Shown in pieces: positions 18,348 to 28,141 of a stretch of DNA of 64,000 nt. A program made the position numbers and the translations under genes. Numbering within the stretch: position 1 is the first letter of the stretch; each line of letters begins with the position of its first letter. This stretch comes from Bordetella flabilis. GTDB lineage: Bacteria; Pseudomonadota; Gammaproteobacteria; Burkholderiales; Burkholderiaceae_B. The notes beneath the pieces were generated by a model, which searched no databases, had not been told where the DNA came from, and saw only the letters and a list, made by a program, of their open reading frames with translations. The DNA lies in the NCBI RefSeq assembly GCF_001676725.1, contig NZ_CP016172.1, positions 3,286,001 through 3,350,000 of the forward strand, in the 5' to 3' direction.

Positions 18348-18809
18348 TCACTTCCCCTTCGCGTACATCACCGATATCGTTTCGGCCACCATGGCCGGCC
18401 GTTCCCGTCCTTCGATTTCGACACGGTTGCCGAAAGTCAGGCGGGCTCCGCCTTCGATGGGCTCGTAGCGCTCCAGCGTACGGTGCAGGCGGATGCGGGC
18501 GCCGCATTGCACCGGCGCGGTAAAGCGCACCTTGTTGGAACCATAGTTGACGCCGCGGGCGCGCTCCCGCACCCGGCAGATCGTGGCGCCCAGGTGCGTC
18601 ACCAGCGACAGGGTCAGCATCCCGTGGGCGATGGTCTTGCCGTCCGGCAGTTCGCGGCGCGCCCGCTCGACATCGACGTGGATCCAGTTATCGTCGCCGG
18701 ATACGCGGGCGAAGTCATCGATGCGCGCCTGGTCGATTTCGATCCAGTCGCTGCACCCCAGGGGTTTGCCGACGTATTGCTCGAGGTCATAAGGGGTATC
18801 GACTTCCAT
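18348..18809 (-). CDS. MaoC-like (R)-specific acyl-CoA hydratase
   Basis: 153 residues from the ATG at 18809, which has GGAGGAGGAG at good spacing; a GTG one codon upstream is less likely. The hot-dog-fold hydratase motif is present as VSGDDNWIHVD (about residues 38-48), followed by KTIAHGMLTLSLVTHL. The enzyme should hydrate an enoyl-CoA. It lies between the nitronate monooxygenase-like gene and the DUF35 gene in one operon, so it probably acts on the same CoA thioester before cleavage by the thiolase-like protein. Confidence 0.9.
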   Translation of the reverse strand: MEVDTPYDLEQYVGKPLGCSDWIEIDQARIDDFARVSGDDNWIHVDVERARRELPDGKTIAHGMLTLSLVTHLGATICRVRERARGVNYGSNKVRFTAPVQCGARIRLHRTLERYEPIEGGARLTFGNRVEIEGRERPAMVAETISVMYAKGK

Positions 18810-18831
18810 CACTTTCTCCTCCTCCTTCGGT

Positions 18832-19830
<999 letters not shown>

Positions 19831-20538
19831 TTAAGCGCGGGCGGCGCCATGCGCCCCCGCCGGTTCGTCCGGAAAGGGACGGTAGGGCCGGCATTGCGGA
19901 CTGAGCGTCAGCGGGGCATCGGTCAGGGCCTGCAAGGCCGGCAAGTCCAGCCCTTCGGCCATGCGGGTCACCACCAGTCCGGTATCCGTGACCTCGATCA
20001 CGGCCAGATCGGTATAGATCCGGTCGACGCACGCCGCGGCAGTCAGGGGATAGGTGCATCGCTCCAGGATGCGGGGCTCACCCGACTTCTGGCAGTGTTC
20101 CATGAGCACCCATACCCGCGCCGCGCCCGCGGCCAGGTCCATGGCGCCGCCCACGCCGGGGATCTGGCCTTCGGCGTCGGTGCTCCAATTGGCGAGATCG
20201 CCATTGGCCGCCACCTGGAAGGCGCCCAGGCAGGCGATATCGATGTGGCCACCGCGCACCATCAGGAAGGAATCGCTGTGGCTGAATACCGATGCACCGG
20301 GCAATAGCGTGACGAACTGTTTGCCGGCATTCAGCACGTCCGGGTCCTCGTTGCCGGGCGCCGGGGCGGGACCCAGGCCGAGCAGGCCCTGCTCGCTGTG
20401 CAGCAGCACTTCGCGGCCGGCAGGCACGTAGTCGGCGATCAGCGTGGGCACCCCTATGCCCAGGTTGACGCAGCTGCCCTCCGGGATATCCTGGGCGGCG
20501 GCCCGCGCCATGTCCTGGCGGCTAAGTCCTTTCTTCAT
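19831..20538 (-). CDS. CoA-transferase subunit B (3-oxoacid type)
   Basis: 235 residues from the ATG at 20538, with TGGAGG upstream. The block LGIGVPTLIADYVPAGREV and LLHSEQGLLGLGPAPAPG are characteristic of family I CoA-transferase beta subunits; the Glu in SEQG is the expected catalytic residue that forms the CoA thioester. It overlaps the alpha-subunit gene by 17 bases. With subunit A it would activate a short carboxylic acid by CoA transfer from acetyl- or succinyl-CoA, feeding the downstream acyl-CoA enzymes. Confidence 0.93.
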   Translation of the reverse strand: MKKGLSRQDMARAAAQDIPEGSCVNLGIGVPTLIADYVPAGREVLLHSEQGLLGLGPAPAPGNEDPDVLNAGKQFVTLLPGASVFSHSDSFLMVRGGHIDIACLGAFQVAANGDLANWSTDAEGQIPGVGGAMDLAAGAARVWVLMEHCQKSGEPRILERCTYPLTAAACVDRIYTDLAVIEVTDTGLVVTRMAEGLDLPALQALTDAPLTLSPQCRPYRPFPDEPAGAHGAARA

Positions 20539-21202
20539 GCGGCACCTCCACGAGCCTGTCGATGAAATTGCCGGGTGTGACGATGTGCTCCGGATCCAGC
20601 GCACCCAACTCGACGATTTCACTGACCTGGGCGATGGCAAGCCTGGCGGCGCCGGCCATCACGGGATTGTTGATGCGGGCGCCGCGGTGGTACACCAGGT
20701 TGCCCCACCGGTCTCCGCGCAGCCCCTTGATCAGGGCCACGTCGCCACGCAGCGGCGCTTCCAGCACGTACGCCTGGCCGTCGATGATGCGCGTTTCCTT
20801 GCCTTCGGCGAGCCGCGTGCCCGCGGCGGTGCGGGTGAAGAACCCGCCGATACCGGCCGCGCCGGCACGGATACGTTCAGCCAGCGTTCCTTGCGGCACC
20901 AGTTCCAGCTCGATCTTGCCAGCGGCGTAGAGCTCGTCGAAGATGGTCCGGCCCTGCAGGCCGCGCGGGAACGAACACACCATCTTGCGTATGCGGCCGG
21001 CCCGCATCAGGTCGCCCACGATATCGGCGCCGATGGTCGCGTTGTTGGCCACGATGGTCAGGTCGCGCACGCCCAGCTCCAGCACGCCCGCCAGCAGCGC
21101 CGCCGGGCGGCCCGACGTCCCGAAGCCGCCCACCAGCAGCACGTCGCCATCCCTGACCCCGGCCACCGCATCGGCGATGCATTTGACGCGTTTGTCGATC
21201 AT
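20522..21202 (-). CDS. CoA-transferase subunit A (3-oxoacid type)
   Basis: 226 residues. It starts IDKRVKCIADAVAGVRDGD and has the family glycine loop GGFGTSGRPAALLAGVLE, then TIVANNATIGADIVGDLM and VPQGTLAERIRAGAAGIGGF, all expected for the alpha chain of family I CoA-transferases (ScoA/PcaI-like). It lies 3 bases after the SDR gene and overlaps the beta-subunit gene. The acid it activates is not predictable from sequence; oxoadipate-type and acetoacetate-type enzymes are both possible. Confidence 0.93.
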   Translation of the reverse strand: MIDKRVKCIADAVAGVRDGDVLLVGGFGTSGRPAALLAGVLELGVRDLTIVANNATIGADIVGDLMRAGRIRKMVCSFPRGLQGRTIFDELYAAGKIELELVPQGTLAERIRAGAAGIGGFFTRTAAGTRLAEGKETRIIDGQAYVLEAPLRGDVALIKGLRGDRWGNLVYHRGARINNPVMAGAARLAIAQVSEIVELGALDPEHIVTPGNFIDRLVEVPHEERT

Positions 21203-21205
21203 GGC

Positions 21206-22105
21206 TCAGTCCAGGTCCTTGCCTTTCATATCGGCATTGCGGCGCGCCCGCCGGGCCAGGTCCAGCAAGACCGGGCCGATGCGCTCGGGGTCGTCCACCG
21301 GCTCCGCCTCCGGCCCACGGTGCCACCCCTCCAGGGCGGCGAGGAAGCCGCCTCCCACCTCGAAGAGGCGGCCGGTGACTTCTTCGCTCTGTGCGCTGGC
21401 CAGCCACACCACCACGGGGGCGATCCAGCGCGGATGGCGGGCGGCGATCTCCTCCGGCGTGCGCTCGCGCAGGCTTTCGGTCATGCGGGTCTGTGCATGC
21501 GGCGAAATGGCATTCACCGTGACGCCATAGCGCTTGAGCTCGCGCGCCGCGATGATCGTCATGGCCGCGATCCCGGCCTTGGCCGCGCCATAGTTGCACT
21601 GGCCGATGTTGCCGAACAGTCCGGACGATGAAGAAGTATTGATGATGCGCGCATTCACCGGCTGGCCCGATTCCTTCTGCAGCGCCCGCCAATACGCGGC
21701 GGCATGGTGCGAGGGCGCGAACGTCCCCTTCAGATGGACCTGGATGACGGCGTCCCACTCGCTTTCCTCCATGTTCACCAGGGTGCGATCGCGCAGGATG
21801 CCGGCGTTGTTGACCAATGCGTGCAGGCCGCCGAAATGTTCGACCGTGGTCTCCACCATGCGGCGCGCGCCCTGCCAGTCCGACACGTCATCGCCGTTGG
21901 CGATGGCGATGCCGCCCGCGGCGCGGATCTCGTCGACGACGGCCTGCGCGGCCGACAGGTCCCGGCCGATGCCATCGCGCGCCGCCCCCAGGTCGTTCAC
22001 CACGACCTTGGCGCCGTGCGCCGCCAATTGCAGCGCATATTCGCGCCCGATGCCGCGCGCCGCGCCGGTCACGATTACCACGCGGTCTTCACATAACCTG
22101 CTCAT
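21206..22105 (-). CDS. short-chain dehydrogenase/reductase (3-hydroxyacyl-CoA type)
   Basis: 299 residues from the ATG at 22105 (AGGAG 6 bases upstream). NAD-binding motif VIVTGAARGIGREYALQLA, NNAG motif VNNAGIL, catalytic Ser in INTSSSSGLFG and the YGAAKAG Tyr/Lys pair (NYGAAKAGIAAM) are all present. The extended C-terminal part and the REYAL start resemble the dehydrogenase domain of peroxisomal-type multifunctional enzyme 2, which oxidises 3-hydroxyacyl-CoA. That suits the operon, which has enoyl-CoA hydratase upstream and CoA-transferase downstream. Confidence 0.92.
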   Translation of the reverse strand: MSRLCEDRVVIVTGAARGIGREYALQLAAHGAKVVVNDLGAARDGIGRDLSAAQAVVDEIRAAGGIAIANGDDVSDWQGARRMVETTVEHFGGLHALVNNAGILRDRTLVNMEESEWDAVIQVHLKGTFAPSHHAAAYWRALQKESGQPVNARIINTSSSSGLFGNIGQCNYGAAKAGIAAMTIIAARELKRYGVTVNAISPHAQTRMTESLRERTPEEIAARHPRWIAPVVVWLASAQSEEVTGRLFEVGGGFLAALEGWHRGPEAEPVDDPERIGPVLLDLARRARRNADMKGKDLD

Positions 22106-22217
22106 GCTGTGCTCCTGTTGTTTTTGCCTGTCGCCAAGCGGCGCCACACCGCCCGCGCGCGGGACACGATCCCGCGCACCCGTCCGCCCAGCCCCGCTCC
22201 TTCATGGTCGGTGCCGC

Positions 22218-23030
22218 TCAATCGCCCGCCTGGCCGAAGCGCGGCGGTCGTTTCTCCACGAAGGCGCGCGCCGCTTCCCGATGGTCGGCGGTCTGCGTGC
22301 ACCGCACATGGCGCCAGGACTCCCTGTCCAGCACCTGGGCCAGCGACAGATGCAGTGCATCATTCAGGTTGGCCTTCATGTGGGCGATGGCGGTGCGCGG
22401 CCCGCGCGCCAGCCGTCCCGCCACATCCATGACGCGCGCCTGCAACGCGTCGGGCGCCAGCACCGCATTGAGCAATCCCAGCGACAGCGCGGTCGCGGCG
22501 TCAAGCATGGGAGATGTCAGGTAGAGTTCGCGCGCCTTCGCCATGCCGACCAACCGCGGCAGGAAGTAATGCCCTCCGAAATCGCCGGACAAGCCGACGT
22601 CGATGAAGCCTGTACGCAGGCGCGCCGTGGTGTCGGCATAGCGCAGGTCGCAGGCCAACGCCAGGCTCAGCCCCGCGCCCACGGCGGGCCCGCGCATCAT
22701 CGCGATGGTCGGCTTCTGCATGGTATGGAGTGTTTCGCAGATGCCGGCGCGGCGCCGCAATCCGTTCAGCTTGTCCTCGAAAGACATCGCCGGCGCCGCG
22801 GCCGCCTCGGCCATACGACTTACGTCGCCGCCGGCGCAGAACGCCGCGCCCGCTCCGGTCAGTACGACCGCGCCCACGCCGGCGTCGCCGGCCGCGTCAT
22901 GCAGGGCGTCGAGCAAGGCGTCGTACAGCGCCGGACTCAGCGCGTTGCGCCTTTCCGGACGGTTCAACGTCAGCACCAGCACCGCGCCCTCGCGTTCCTG
23001 CCGCAATCCCGCGTCGTGGGTGTTCGTCAC
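22218..23030 (-). CDS. enoyl-CoA hydratase/isomerase family protein
   Basis: 270 residues from the GTG at 23030, chosen for the AAGGAG that precedes it by 5-6 bases. The crotonase fold is shown by VLTLNRPERRNALSPALYDALL, the first oxyanion-hole block GAAFCAGGDVSRMAE and the second block MRGPAVGAGLSLALACDL. The position of the usual second catalytic Glu falls in TGFIDVGLSGDFG, where Asp-Val-Gly replaces the typical Glu-rich motif, so it may be an isomerase or a specialised lyase. It is first in the operon opposite the IclR gene. Confidence 0.9.
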   Translation of the reverse strand: MTNTHDAGLRQEREGAVLVLTLNRPERRNALSPALYDALLDALHDAAGDAGVGAVVLTGAGAAFCAGGDVSRMAEAAAAPAMSFEDKLNGLRRRAGICETLHTMQKPTIAMMRGPAVGAGLSLALACDLRYADTTARLRTGFIDVGLSGDFGGHYFLPRLVGMAKARELYLTSPMLDAATALSLGLLNAVLAPDALQARVMDVAGRLARGPRTAIAHMKANLNDALHLSLAQVLDRESWRHVRCTQTADHREAARAFVEKRPPRFGQAGD

Positions 23031-23337
23031 CGTGTCTCCTTCCCGTCCCATCCTGGTACTTCGCCTCCATCCTTTTTTTCGTGCTGGGCTCGCTGTTCTG
23101 CGCCGGCCTGGCGGCGCGCCCTTTTTTATATCCTAGGGGAAGCTGCACGCCACGGCATGCGTACGTCCCAATAAAAGGTCCACATATCGAGAAAGGGATA
23201 CGCCAGCCACCTGTGCAACGCAGTCGCCACCTTCCACCGGTCGAAGTCCAACATATAGAATGTCCCGGCCGTCCCACGGAAGCCCGCGAGACCGTGGCGG
23301 CGCGCTCCCGACTCGGAACACTGCCGGAGCAAGGCCC
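23031..23337. other. intergenic control region between enoyl-CoA hydratase and IclR genes
   Basis: A 307-base divergent promoter region. I see a direct repeat GTCCACATAT (23178-23187) and GTCCAACATAT (23246-23256), an inverted repeat CCACGG (23274-23279), 12 bases, CCGTGG (23292-23297), and an AT-rich TTTTTTATATCC near 23124-23135 that could be part of the operon promoter. No convincing gene is present; a short Trp-rich minus-strand frame here was rejected. Confidence 0.45.
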
Positions 23338-24156
23338 ATGAATCCGACACAGTCCAGCCCTGCCGCGTGTGCGGCCGCGGGCACCCAGACCTTGCATCGC
23401 GCCGTAGCGCTGCTGCGGCTTATCACGGCCCACAACCGCAGCGGCAGCCGGCTGGTGGACCTGTATCGTCGCACGGGCCTGGAACGGCCCACCGCCCACC
23501 GCATCCTGCAAGGCATGATCGCCGAGCAGCTGATTCGCCAGGACAGCCAGAGCAAACGCTACTACCTGGGCTCGCTGCTTTACGAGATGGGCCTGGCGGC
23601 CGCGCCCAAGCTGGCATTGCGCGACATATGCCACCCTTATCTGGAGGCGGTCGCCGAACATACGGGCGATACGGTCTTCATGACCGTCCGGTCCGGCTTC
23701 GACGGCGTGTGCGTGGCGCGGGCCGACGGCTCCTTTCCGATCAAGATGTTCGTCCATGACGTTGGCCGCCACCGCCCGCTGAACGTTGGCGCCGGCGGAC
23801 TCGCTCTTTTGAGCGCGCTACCCGACGACGATATCCAGCGCATATCCCGCATCAACGTCGAACGCACGCAACGCAAGAATCCGCGATACACCGAAGCGCA
23901 GCTGCGCGCCAGCATCGCGGCGACACGCCGGCGCGGCTACGCGACGAACAAGGTCATGGACGAGCCGCCGGTGCATTCCGTCGGGCTGGTAGTCCGCTAT
24001 CCGGACGGTACACCGGCCGCGGGGATCAGCGTATCGACGCTGGCGTCCAGGCTGGGCAAGGACCGCCTGGAGATGGTGGTGCGCTGCCTGGGCGACGCCG
24101 TCGGATCGATCGAAGCCGACCTGCGCAGGCAAATGGAACGAGGACGCCTGGTCTAG
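23338..24156 (+). CDS. IclR-family transcriptional regulator
   Basis: 272 residues from the ATG at 23338. The N-terminal winged HTH reads LHRAVALLRLITAHNRSGSR with GLERPTAHRILQGMIAEQLI as the recognition region, followed by the IclR effector domain (LALRDICHPYLEAVAEHTGD, then PLNVGAGGLALLSALPDD). The C-terminal domain of this family binds small aromatic or carboxylic inducers. It is divergent from the eight-gene acyl-CoA operon and is the obvious candidate regulator of it. The Bug receptor gene downstream on the same strand could also belong to the regulon. Confidence 0.93.
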   Translation: MNPTQSSPAACAAAGTQTLHRAVALLRLITAHNRSGSRLVDLYRRTGLERPTAHRILQGMIAEQLIRQDSQSKRYYLGSLLYEMGLAAAPKLALRDICHPYLEAVAEHTGDTVFMTVRSGFDGVCVARADGSFPIKMFVHDVGRHRPLNVGAGGLALLSALPDDDIQRISRINVERTQRKNPRYTEAQLRASIAATRRRGYATNKVMDEPPVHSVGLVVRYPDGTPAAGISVSTLASRLGKDRLEMVVRCLGDAVGSIEADLRRQMERGRLV

Positions 24157-24357
24157 CGCCCATCCGCAGATCGGGCCGCGCACGGCCAGAGGCCTCGCCG
24201 AAGTCCAATTTATGGACCTGAATCTTCACGCCGCAGCGCATCAAGGCGTCAACTGCGCCGCGTAACTCCGTAGACTTTTTCCATGCACGCGCCGACTGCA
24301 AGGCGGATGTGTGGAACCCAGAAGAATAGCCGCCACCCGCGGCAACGGAGGATGATG

Positions 24358-25338
24358 ATGAACAAACGATTCGGCGCCGGCGCGCGCCGCCTGACGGCGC
24401 TGTTCGCCTTGTCGCTGTGCGCGGTGGCGGCGCATGCGGATTACCCCGACCGGCCGATCCAGGCCGTCTCTCCCTACGCCGCCGGCGGCGCGAACGATTT
24501 CCTCACGCGCCTGATGGCGCAGAACATGGGCGCAGTGCTGAAGACCAGCATCGTGGTGGAAAACAAGGCGGGCGCCAATGGCATCGTGGGCGCGGGCTTC
24601 GTCGCCAAGTCCGCACCCGACGGCTACACGCTGCTGATGGGAAACAGCGCCACGCATGGCACCAATCCCACGCTGTACAAGGCCCTGCCCTATGACCCCA
24701 CGGCCGACTTCGCGCCGGTGGGCATGGTGGCGTCCGTCCCCATCGTGCTGGCGGTCGACAGCAAACTGGGCGTCAATAGCGTCGCGGAACTGATCGCCTA
24801 CGGCAAATCGCATCCGGGCAAGCTCGCATTCGGCAGCAGCGGCGTCGGCGGCACCGGGCATCTGTGCGGGGAAGCCTTCAAGGCCGCGACCGGCCTGGAT
24901 ATGGTCCACGTTCCTTACAAGGGCGATGCGCCGGCCGTCGCGGACGCCATGGGCGGGCAGGTCTCCATGGCCTTCGTCGGCGTGGCTTCCGCCGCGCCCC
25001 TGCTCGCATCAGGCAGGATCAAGATCCTCGCCGTCGCCAGCACGCACCGGTCCGGCTCGCTGCCCAACGTTCCCACCATGGCCGAAGCCGGCTACAAGGA
25101 CCTGCAGTTCGCCCAGTGGTATGCGCTCTTCGCCCGCGCCGGCACGCCCGCTGGCGCCATCGAGAAACTCAATCACGCCACCAAGGTCGTGCTGGCCAGC
25201 GACGACGTGAAGAAAAGCCTGGCCACGCAGGGCGCGGACCCGGAGTACATGACGCCCGACCAGCTGCGTGCTTTCTACCAGTCGGAAATCAAGCGCTTCG
25301 CCGACATCATCCAGCGGCTGGACATCAGGACGGAATAA
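24358..25338 (+). CDS. Bug/TctC-family periplasmic receptor
   Basis: 326 residues from the third of three tandem ATGs (24352, 24355, 24358); 24358 gives 6-base spacing from CGGAGG. The signal peptide ends at AVAAHA-DYPDRPIQ. Family blocks are VSPYAAGGANDFLTRLMAQN, VVENKAGANGIVGAGF, a PDGYTLLMGNSATHGTNP stretch and VPYKGDAPAVADAMGG. It follows the IclR gene on the same strand and precedes the amidohydrolase operon after 158 bases. Whether it serves the IclR-linked acyl-CoA operon or the amidohydrolase is not decidable from sequence. Confidence 0.92.
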   Translation: MNKRFGAGARRLTALFALSLCAVAAHADYPDRPIQAVSPYAAGGANDFLTRLMAQNMGAVLKTSIVVENKAGANGIVGAGFVAKSAPDGYTLLMGNSATHGTNPTLYKALPYDPTADFAPVGMVASVPIVLAVDSKLGVNSVAELIAYGKSHPGKLAFGSSGVGGTGHLCGEAFKAATGLDMVHVPYKGDAPAVADAMGGQVSMAFVGVASAAPLLASGRIKILAVASTHRSGSLPNVPTMAEAGYKDLQFAQWYALFARAGTPAGAIEKLNHATKVVLASDDVKKSLATQGADPEYMTPDQLRAFYQSEIKRFADIIQRLDIRTE

Positions 25339-25457
25339 GGCGTGCTCTACGGGATCGCACGGGACCGCCTCGGCCCTGCACGCGAATAAGTACATCGCCC
25401 ATAAGGAAATGCGCCAAAAACTAATGAGTATGAAATCGTTTGGGTGAGCAGGTCGCG

Positions 25458-25487
25458 CCGGTAGTGTACGCATCACGCACCTACCGG
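25458..25487 (+). promoter_or_regulatory. inverted repeat overlapping the amidohydrolase ribosome site
   Basis: CCGGTAG (25458-25464), 16 bases, CTACCGG (25481-25487). The right arm overlaps the CCGGAG ribosome-binding sequence of the gene at 25497. It could be a repressor site or an RNA hairpin that hides the ribosome site. Seen as symmetry only. Confidence 0.35.
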
Positions 25488-25496
25488 AGACACCGC

Positions 25497-27020
25497 ATGA
25501 ACGACCGCTTGAAGCAAGTCCAGGGCTCCCGCTCCGCCGCCGTCAAGGCACGGCTGGATCATCCCGTCATCGACACGGACGTCCACGTCAATGACTACGC
25601 CCCCGCGCTGGAGGACTACGTTCAGCATTACGGCGGCAGCAAGCTCGTGGACGCGCTGCGTCGCGCGCAAGGCGGCCGCTTCGCCAACCGCAGTGCCGGC
25701 GGCAAGGACTGGTACCAGCAGACGCCGCAGGAGCGCCAGTATCACCGTACGCTGCGCTCGCCGTGGTGGGCGCGCGTCACGCGCAACACGCTGGACCTGG
25801 CGACATACACCCTGCCCGCCTTGCTGTATGAGCGCCTCGCCGAACAGGGATCCGATTACTCGGTGCTGTTCCCGAACGATGTCCTGGCGCCGCTGGCTGC
25901 TGGCGCGGACAACCGCCAGGCACTGCAGCGGGCGATCAACCATTTCCATGCCGACCTGTATCGCCCCTATGCCGACCGCCTGACGCCTGTCGCCGGCATC
26001 GGCCTGCACACGCCGCAGGAAGGCATCGAAGAACTGGAATTCGCCGTCAAGACGCTGGGACTGAAGGTCATCAACATCCCGGGCGGCATTCGCCGCCCCA
26101 TCCGGGCCATCGCCGACAAGTATCCCGCCAGCGAGTATCCGGACGTCGCGCGCCACGCCGGCTACGTCGACTTCCTGGGCATCGACAGCGAATATGACTA
26201 CGACCCGTTCTGGGCCAAAGTCGTCGAACTCGGCGTGCCGGTCACCACCCACTACGGCAGCCAGGGCTGGACAGGCCGGCAATCGATCAGCAACTACATG
26301 TTCAACCACATCGGCCATTTCGCCGATGGCTCGCAGGCATTCGCGAAGGCATTGTTCTTCGGCGGCGTGACGCGGCGCTTCCCAGGGCTGCGCGTCGCCC
26401 TGCTGGAAGGCGGCGCGGACTGGGGCGCCCATGTGTACACCCACCTGATCGACCGCTGGGAAAAGCGCAACCGCAATGCGGTGCAGAACTACAACCCCGC
26501 CAACGCGGACCTTGACCTGCTGGAAGATCTGTTCAGGCGCTATGGCCACCCGCTGTTGCAAGGTCGCGAATTGAATCGCGAGACGCTGCTGCGCGACAGC
26601 CTGGGCATCTCGGCCCTGCATCACAGCCGCGAGCCGAACGCCGATGAACTGGACGACTTCGCCGCCGCCGGCATCGAAAGTCCGCACGACATCAGGACGC
26701 GCTGGCTGGACAGCTTTTACTTCGGGTCGGAGGCCGACGACCGCACGGTCGCGTCGGCATTCAACAGCCGTGCCCTGCCGCTGGGCGCCAAGGTGAACGC
26801 CATCTGGTCCTCCGATGTGGGCCATTGGGATGTGCCCGAATTCACCGAACCGCTCGCGGAAAGCTGGGATCTGGTGGAAAACGGCGTCATCGCGGCCGCG
26901 GACTTCAAGTCCTGGGTCTTCGACAACCCCTATCGCTTCTACACAGAAGCCAATCCCGGCTTCTTCAAGGGCACGGCCATTGAACGGGCGCAGGCGTCCC
27001 GTGCGGAGCAGGCACGATGA
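25497..27020 (+). CDS. amidohydrolase-2 family metal-dependent hydrolase
   Basis: 507 residues from the ATG at 25497 (CCGGAG upstream). It belongs to the TIM-barrel amidohydrolase-2 group (ACMSD-like): the N-terminal metal motif lies in VIDTDVHVNDYAP, the mid-barrel His in VPVTTHYGSQGW, and a late acidic block in ALLEGGADWGAHV. Typical substrates are decarboxylated or hydrolysed cyclic and aromatic acids. Its stop overlaps the next gene start by ATGA, tying it to a sulfonate/nitrate-type ABC importer. The imported compound is probably its substrate, identity unknown. Confidence 0.88.
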   Translation: MNDRLKQVQGSRSAAVKARLDHPVIDTDVHVNDYAPALEDYVQHYGGSKLVDALRRAQGGRFANRSAGGKDWYQQTPQERQYHRTLRSPWWARVTRNTLDLATYTLPALLYERLAEQGSDYSVLFPNDVLAPLAAGADNRQALQRAINHFHADLYRPYADRLTPVAGIGLHTPQEGIEELEFAVKTLGLKVINIPGGIRRPIRAIADKYPASEYPDVARHAGYVDFLGIDSEYDYDPFWAKVVELGVPVTTHYGSQGWTGRQSISNYMFNHIGHFADGSQAFAKALFFGGVTRRFPGLRVALLEGGADWGAHVYTHLIDRWEKRNRNAVQNYNPANADLDLLEDLFRRYGHPLLQGRELNRETLLRDSLGISALHHSREPNADELDDFAAAGIESPHDIRTRWLDSFYFGSEADDRTVASAFNSRALPLGAKVNAIWSSDVGHWDVPEFTEPLAESWDLVENGVIAAADFKSWVFDNPYRFYTEANPGFFKGTAIERAQASRAEQAR

Positions 27021-28141
27021 CCGGTACGTCTCGTTTGCGGCGGCGGCTGTTTGCCGGGCTGGCGGGGGCCTTCATGGTGGCGATGGCCGGCACCGCCTGG
27101 CCGGGCCCGGACGTCGTGCGCATCGGCGTGGCCACGGCCGGCGGCGGCGATCCCATCACCTGGGGCGGATCGCCGGGCGCCGTCGTCCGCGCCAATCGTT
27201 GGCTGGAAGACGCCTTCGCCCGCCAGGGCACCAAGGTGGAATGGCTGTTCTTCAAGGGCGCCGGGCCGGCCGTCAACGAAGCGCTGTCCAACCGGCAGAT
27301 CGACTTCGCCTACCAGGGGGACCTGCCCTCCGTCGTGGGACGCGCCAACGGCCTCGACACGCGGCTGCTGCTGGTCAGCGGCGCGCGCAACAACCTGTAT
27401 GTGGCGGTGCCCCCGGCGTCGCCCCTGCGCACCCTGGAAGACTTGAAGGGCCGCACGGTAGCGCTCTTTCGCGGAACCAACGGCCATCTGGTGGCCATCA
27501 ACGTGCTGGCTGCGCATGGGCTGGCCGAGCGCGACCTGAAGGTGGTCAACCTGGACACCGGAAGCGCGCAGGCGGCCATCGTCTCCAACGGTGTGCAGGC
27601 CGCGTTCGGCGGCATCGAATACTTCAAGCTGCGCGACCAGGGACTGGTACGCATGGTGTTCTCGACCCAGCGCGGGAACCCGGCCTACACGCGGCAGGCC
27701 GCGCTGTTGGTCCGGGCCGCGTTCGCCCAGGACAATCCGCAAGCCACCCAGACCGTGGTCGACGCCTTCGTGCGGGCGGCGTGCTGGGCCTCCGACGAAG
27801 AGAACCGCGACGCCCTGTTCCAGCTATGGGCGCGCAGCGGTATTCCCTATGCGTCGTTCAAGGCGGAATTCCAGGACCAGACGCTGAAGTCACGCAACTC
27901 GCCGGTGGTCGACGCATTCATCGTCGGCCGCTACAAGGCCGTGGCGGCCGACGCCTTGCGGCAAAGGCTGATACGACGCGAGATCAGCGTGGACGACTGG
28001 TTCGACACGCGTTACCTGGAGCGGGCGCTGAAGGACCAGGGCCTGGAGGACTACTGGCCGCGCTATGCCACCGACGGCATCACCCGTGTCAATGGCCCAG
28101 CCTCGACCGCCCAGGCCGGACCCAGGGAGAATAGGCCATGA
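27017..28141 (+). CDS. ABC transporter periplasmic binding protein (SsuA/NMT1-like)
   Basis: 374 residues. The signal peptide LRRRLFAGLAGAFMVAMAGTAWPG is followed by VVRIGVATAGGGDPITWGG. The fold is that of aliphatic-sulfonate and nitrate binding proteins: EALSNRQIDFAYQGDLPSVVGRA (split domain crossover), LEDLKGRTVALFRGTNGH and the VVNLDTGSAQAAIVSNGVQAAFGG block. The C-terminus is about 50 residues longer than SsuA. It overlaps both neighbours by ATGA. It delivers ligand to the two-permease ABC system that follows; the ligand could be a sulfonate or another organic anion. Confidence 0.88.
   Translation: MTGTSRLRRRLFAGLAGAFMVAMAGTAWPGPDVVRIGVATAGGGDPITWGGSPGAVVRANRWLEDAFARQGTKVEWLFFKGAGPAVNEALSNRQIDFAYQGDLPSVVGRANGLDTRLLLVSGARNNLYVAVPPASPLRTLEDLKGRTVALFRGTNGHLVAINVLAAHGLAERDLKVVNLDTGSAQAAIVSNGVQAAFGGIEYFKLRDQGLVRMVFSTQRGNPAYTRQAALLVRAAFAQDNPQATQTVVDAFVRAACWASDEENRDALFQLWARSGIPYASFKAEFQDQTLKSRNSPVVDAFIVGRYKAVAADALRQRLIRREISVDDWFDTRYLERALKDQGLEDYWPRYATDGITRVNGPASTAQAGPRENRP

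Noticed and set aside
18809..18830. GGAGGAGGAG run before the MaoC gene as a tandem repeat element
   Set aside because: It is best explained as an extended ribosome-binding sequence at the correct distance from the ATG at 18809.
23126..23350. Minus-strand frame with Trp/Tyr-rich stretch (ALHRWLAYPFLDMW)
   Set aside because: Looks protein-like but lies in the IclR divergent promoter region, has no ribosome site and overlaps the IclR start; more likely a chance frame in AT-richer DNA.
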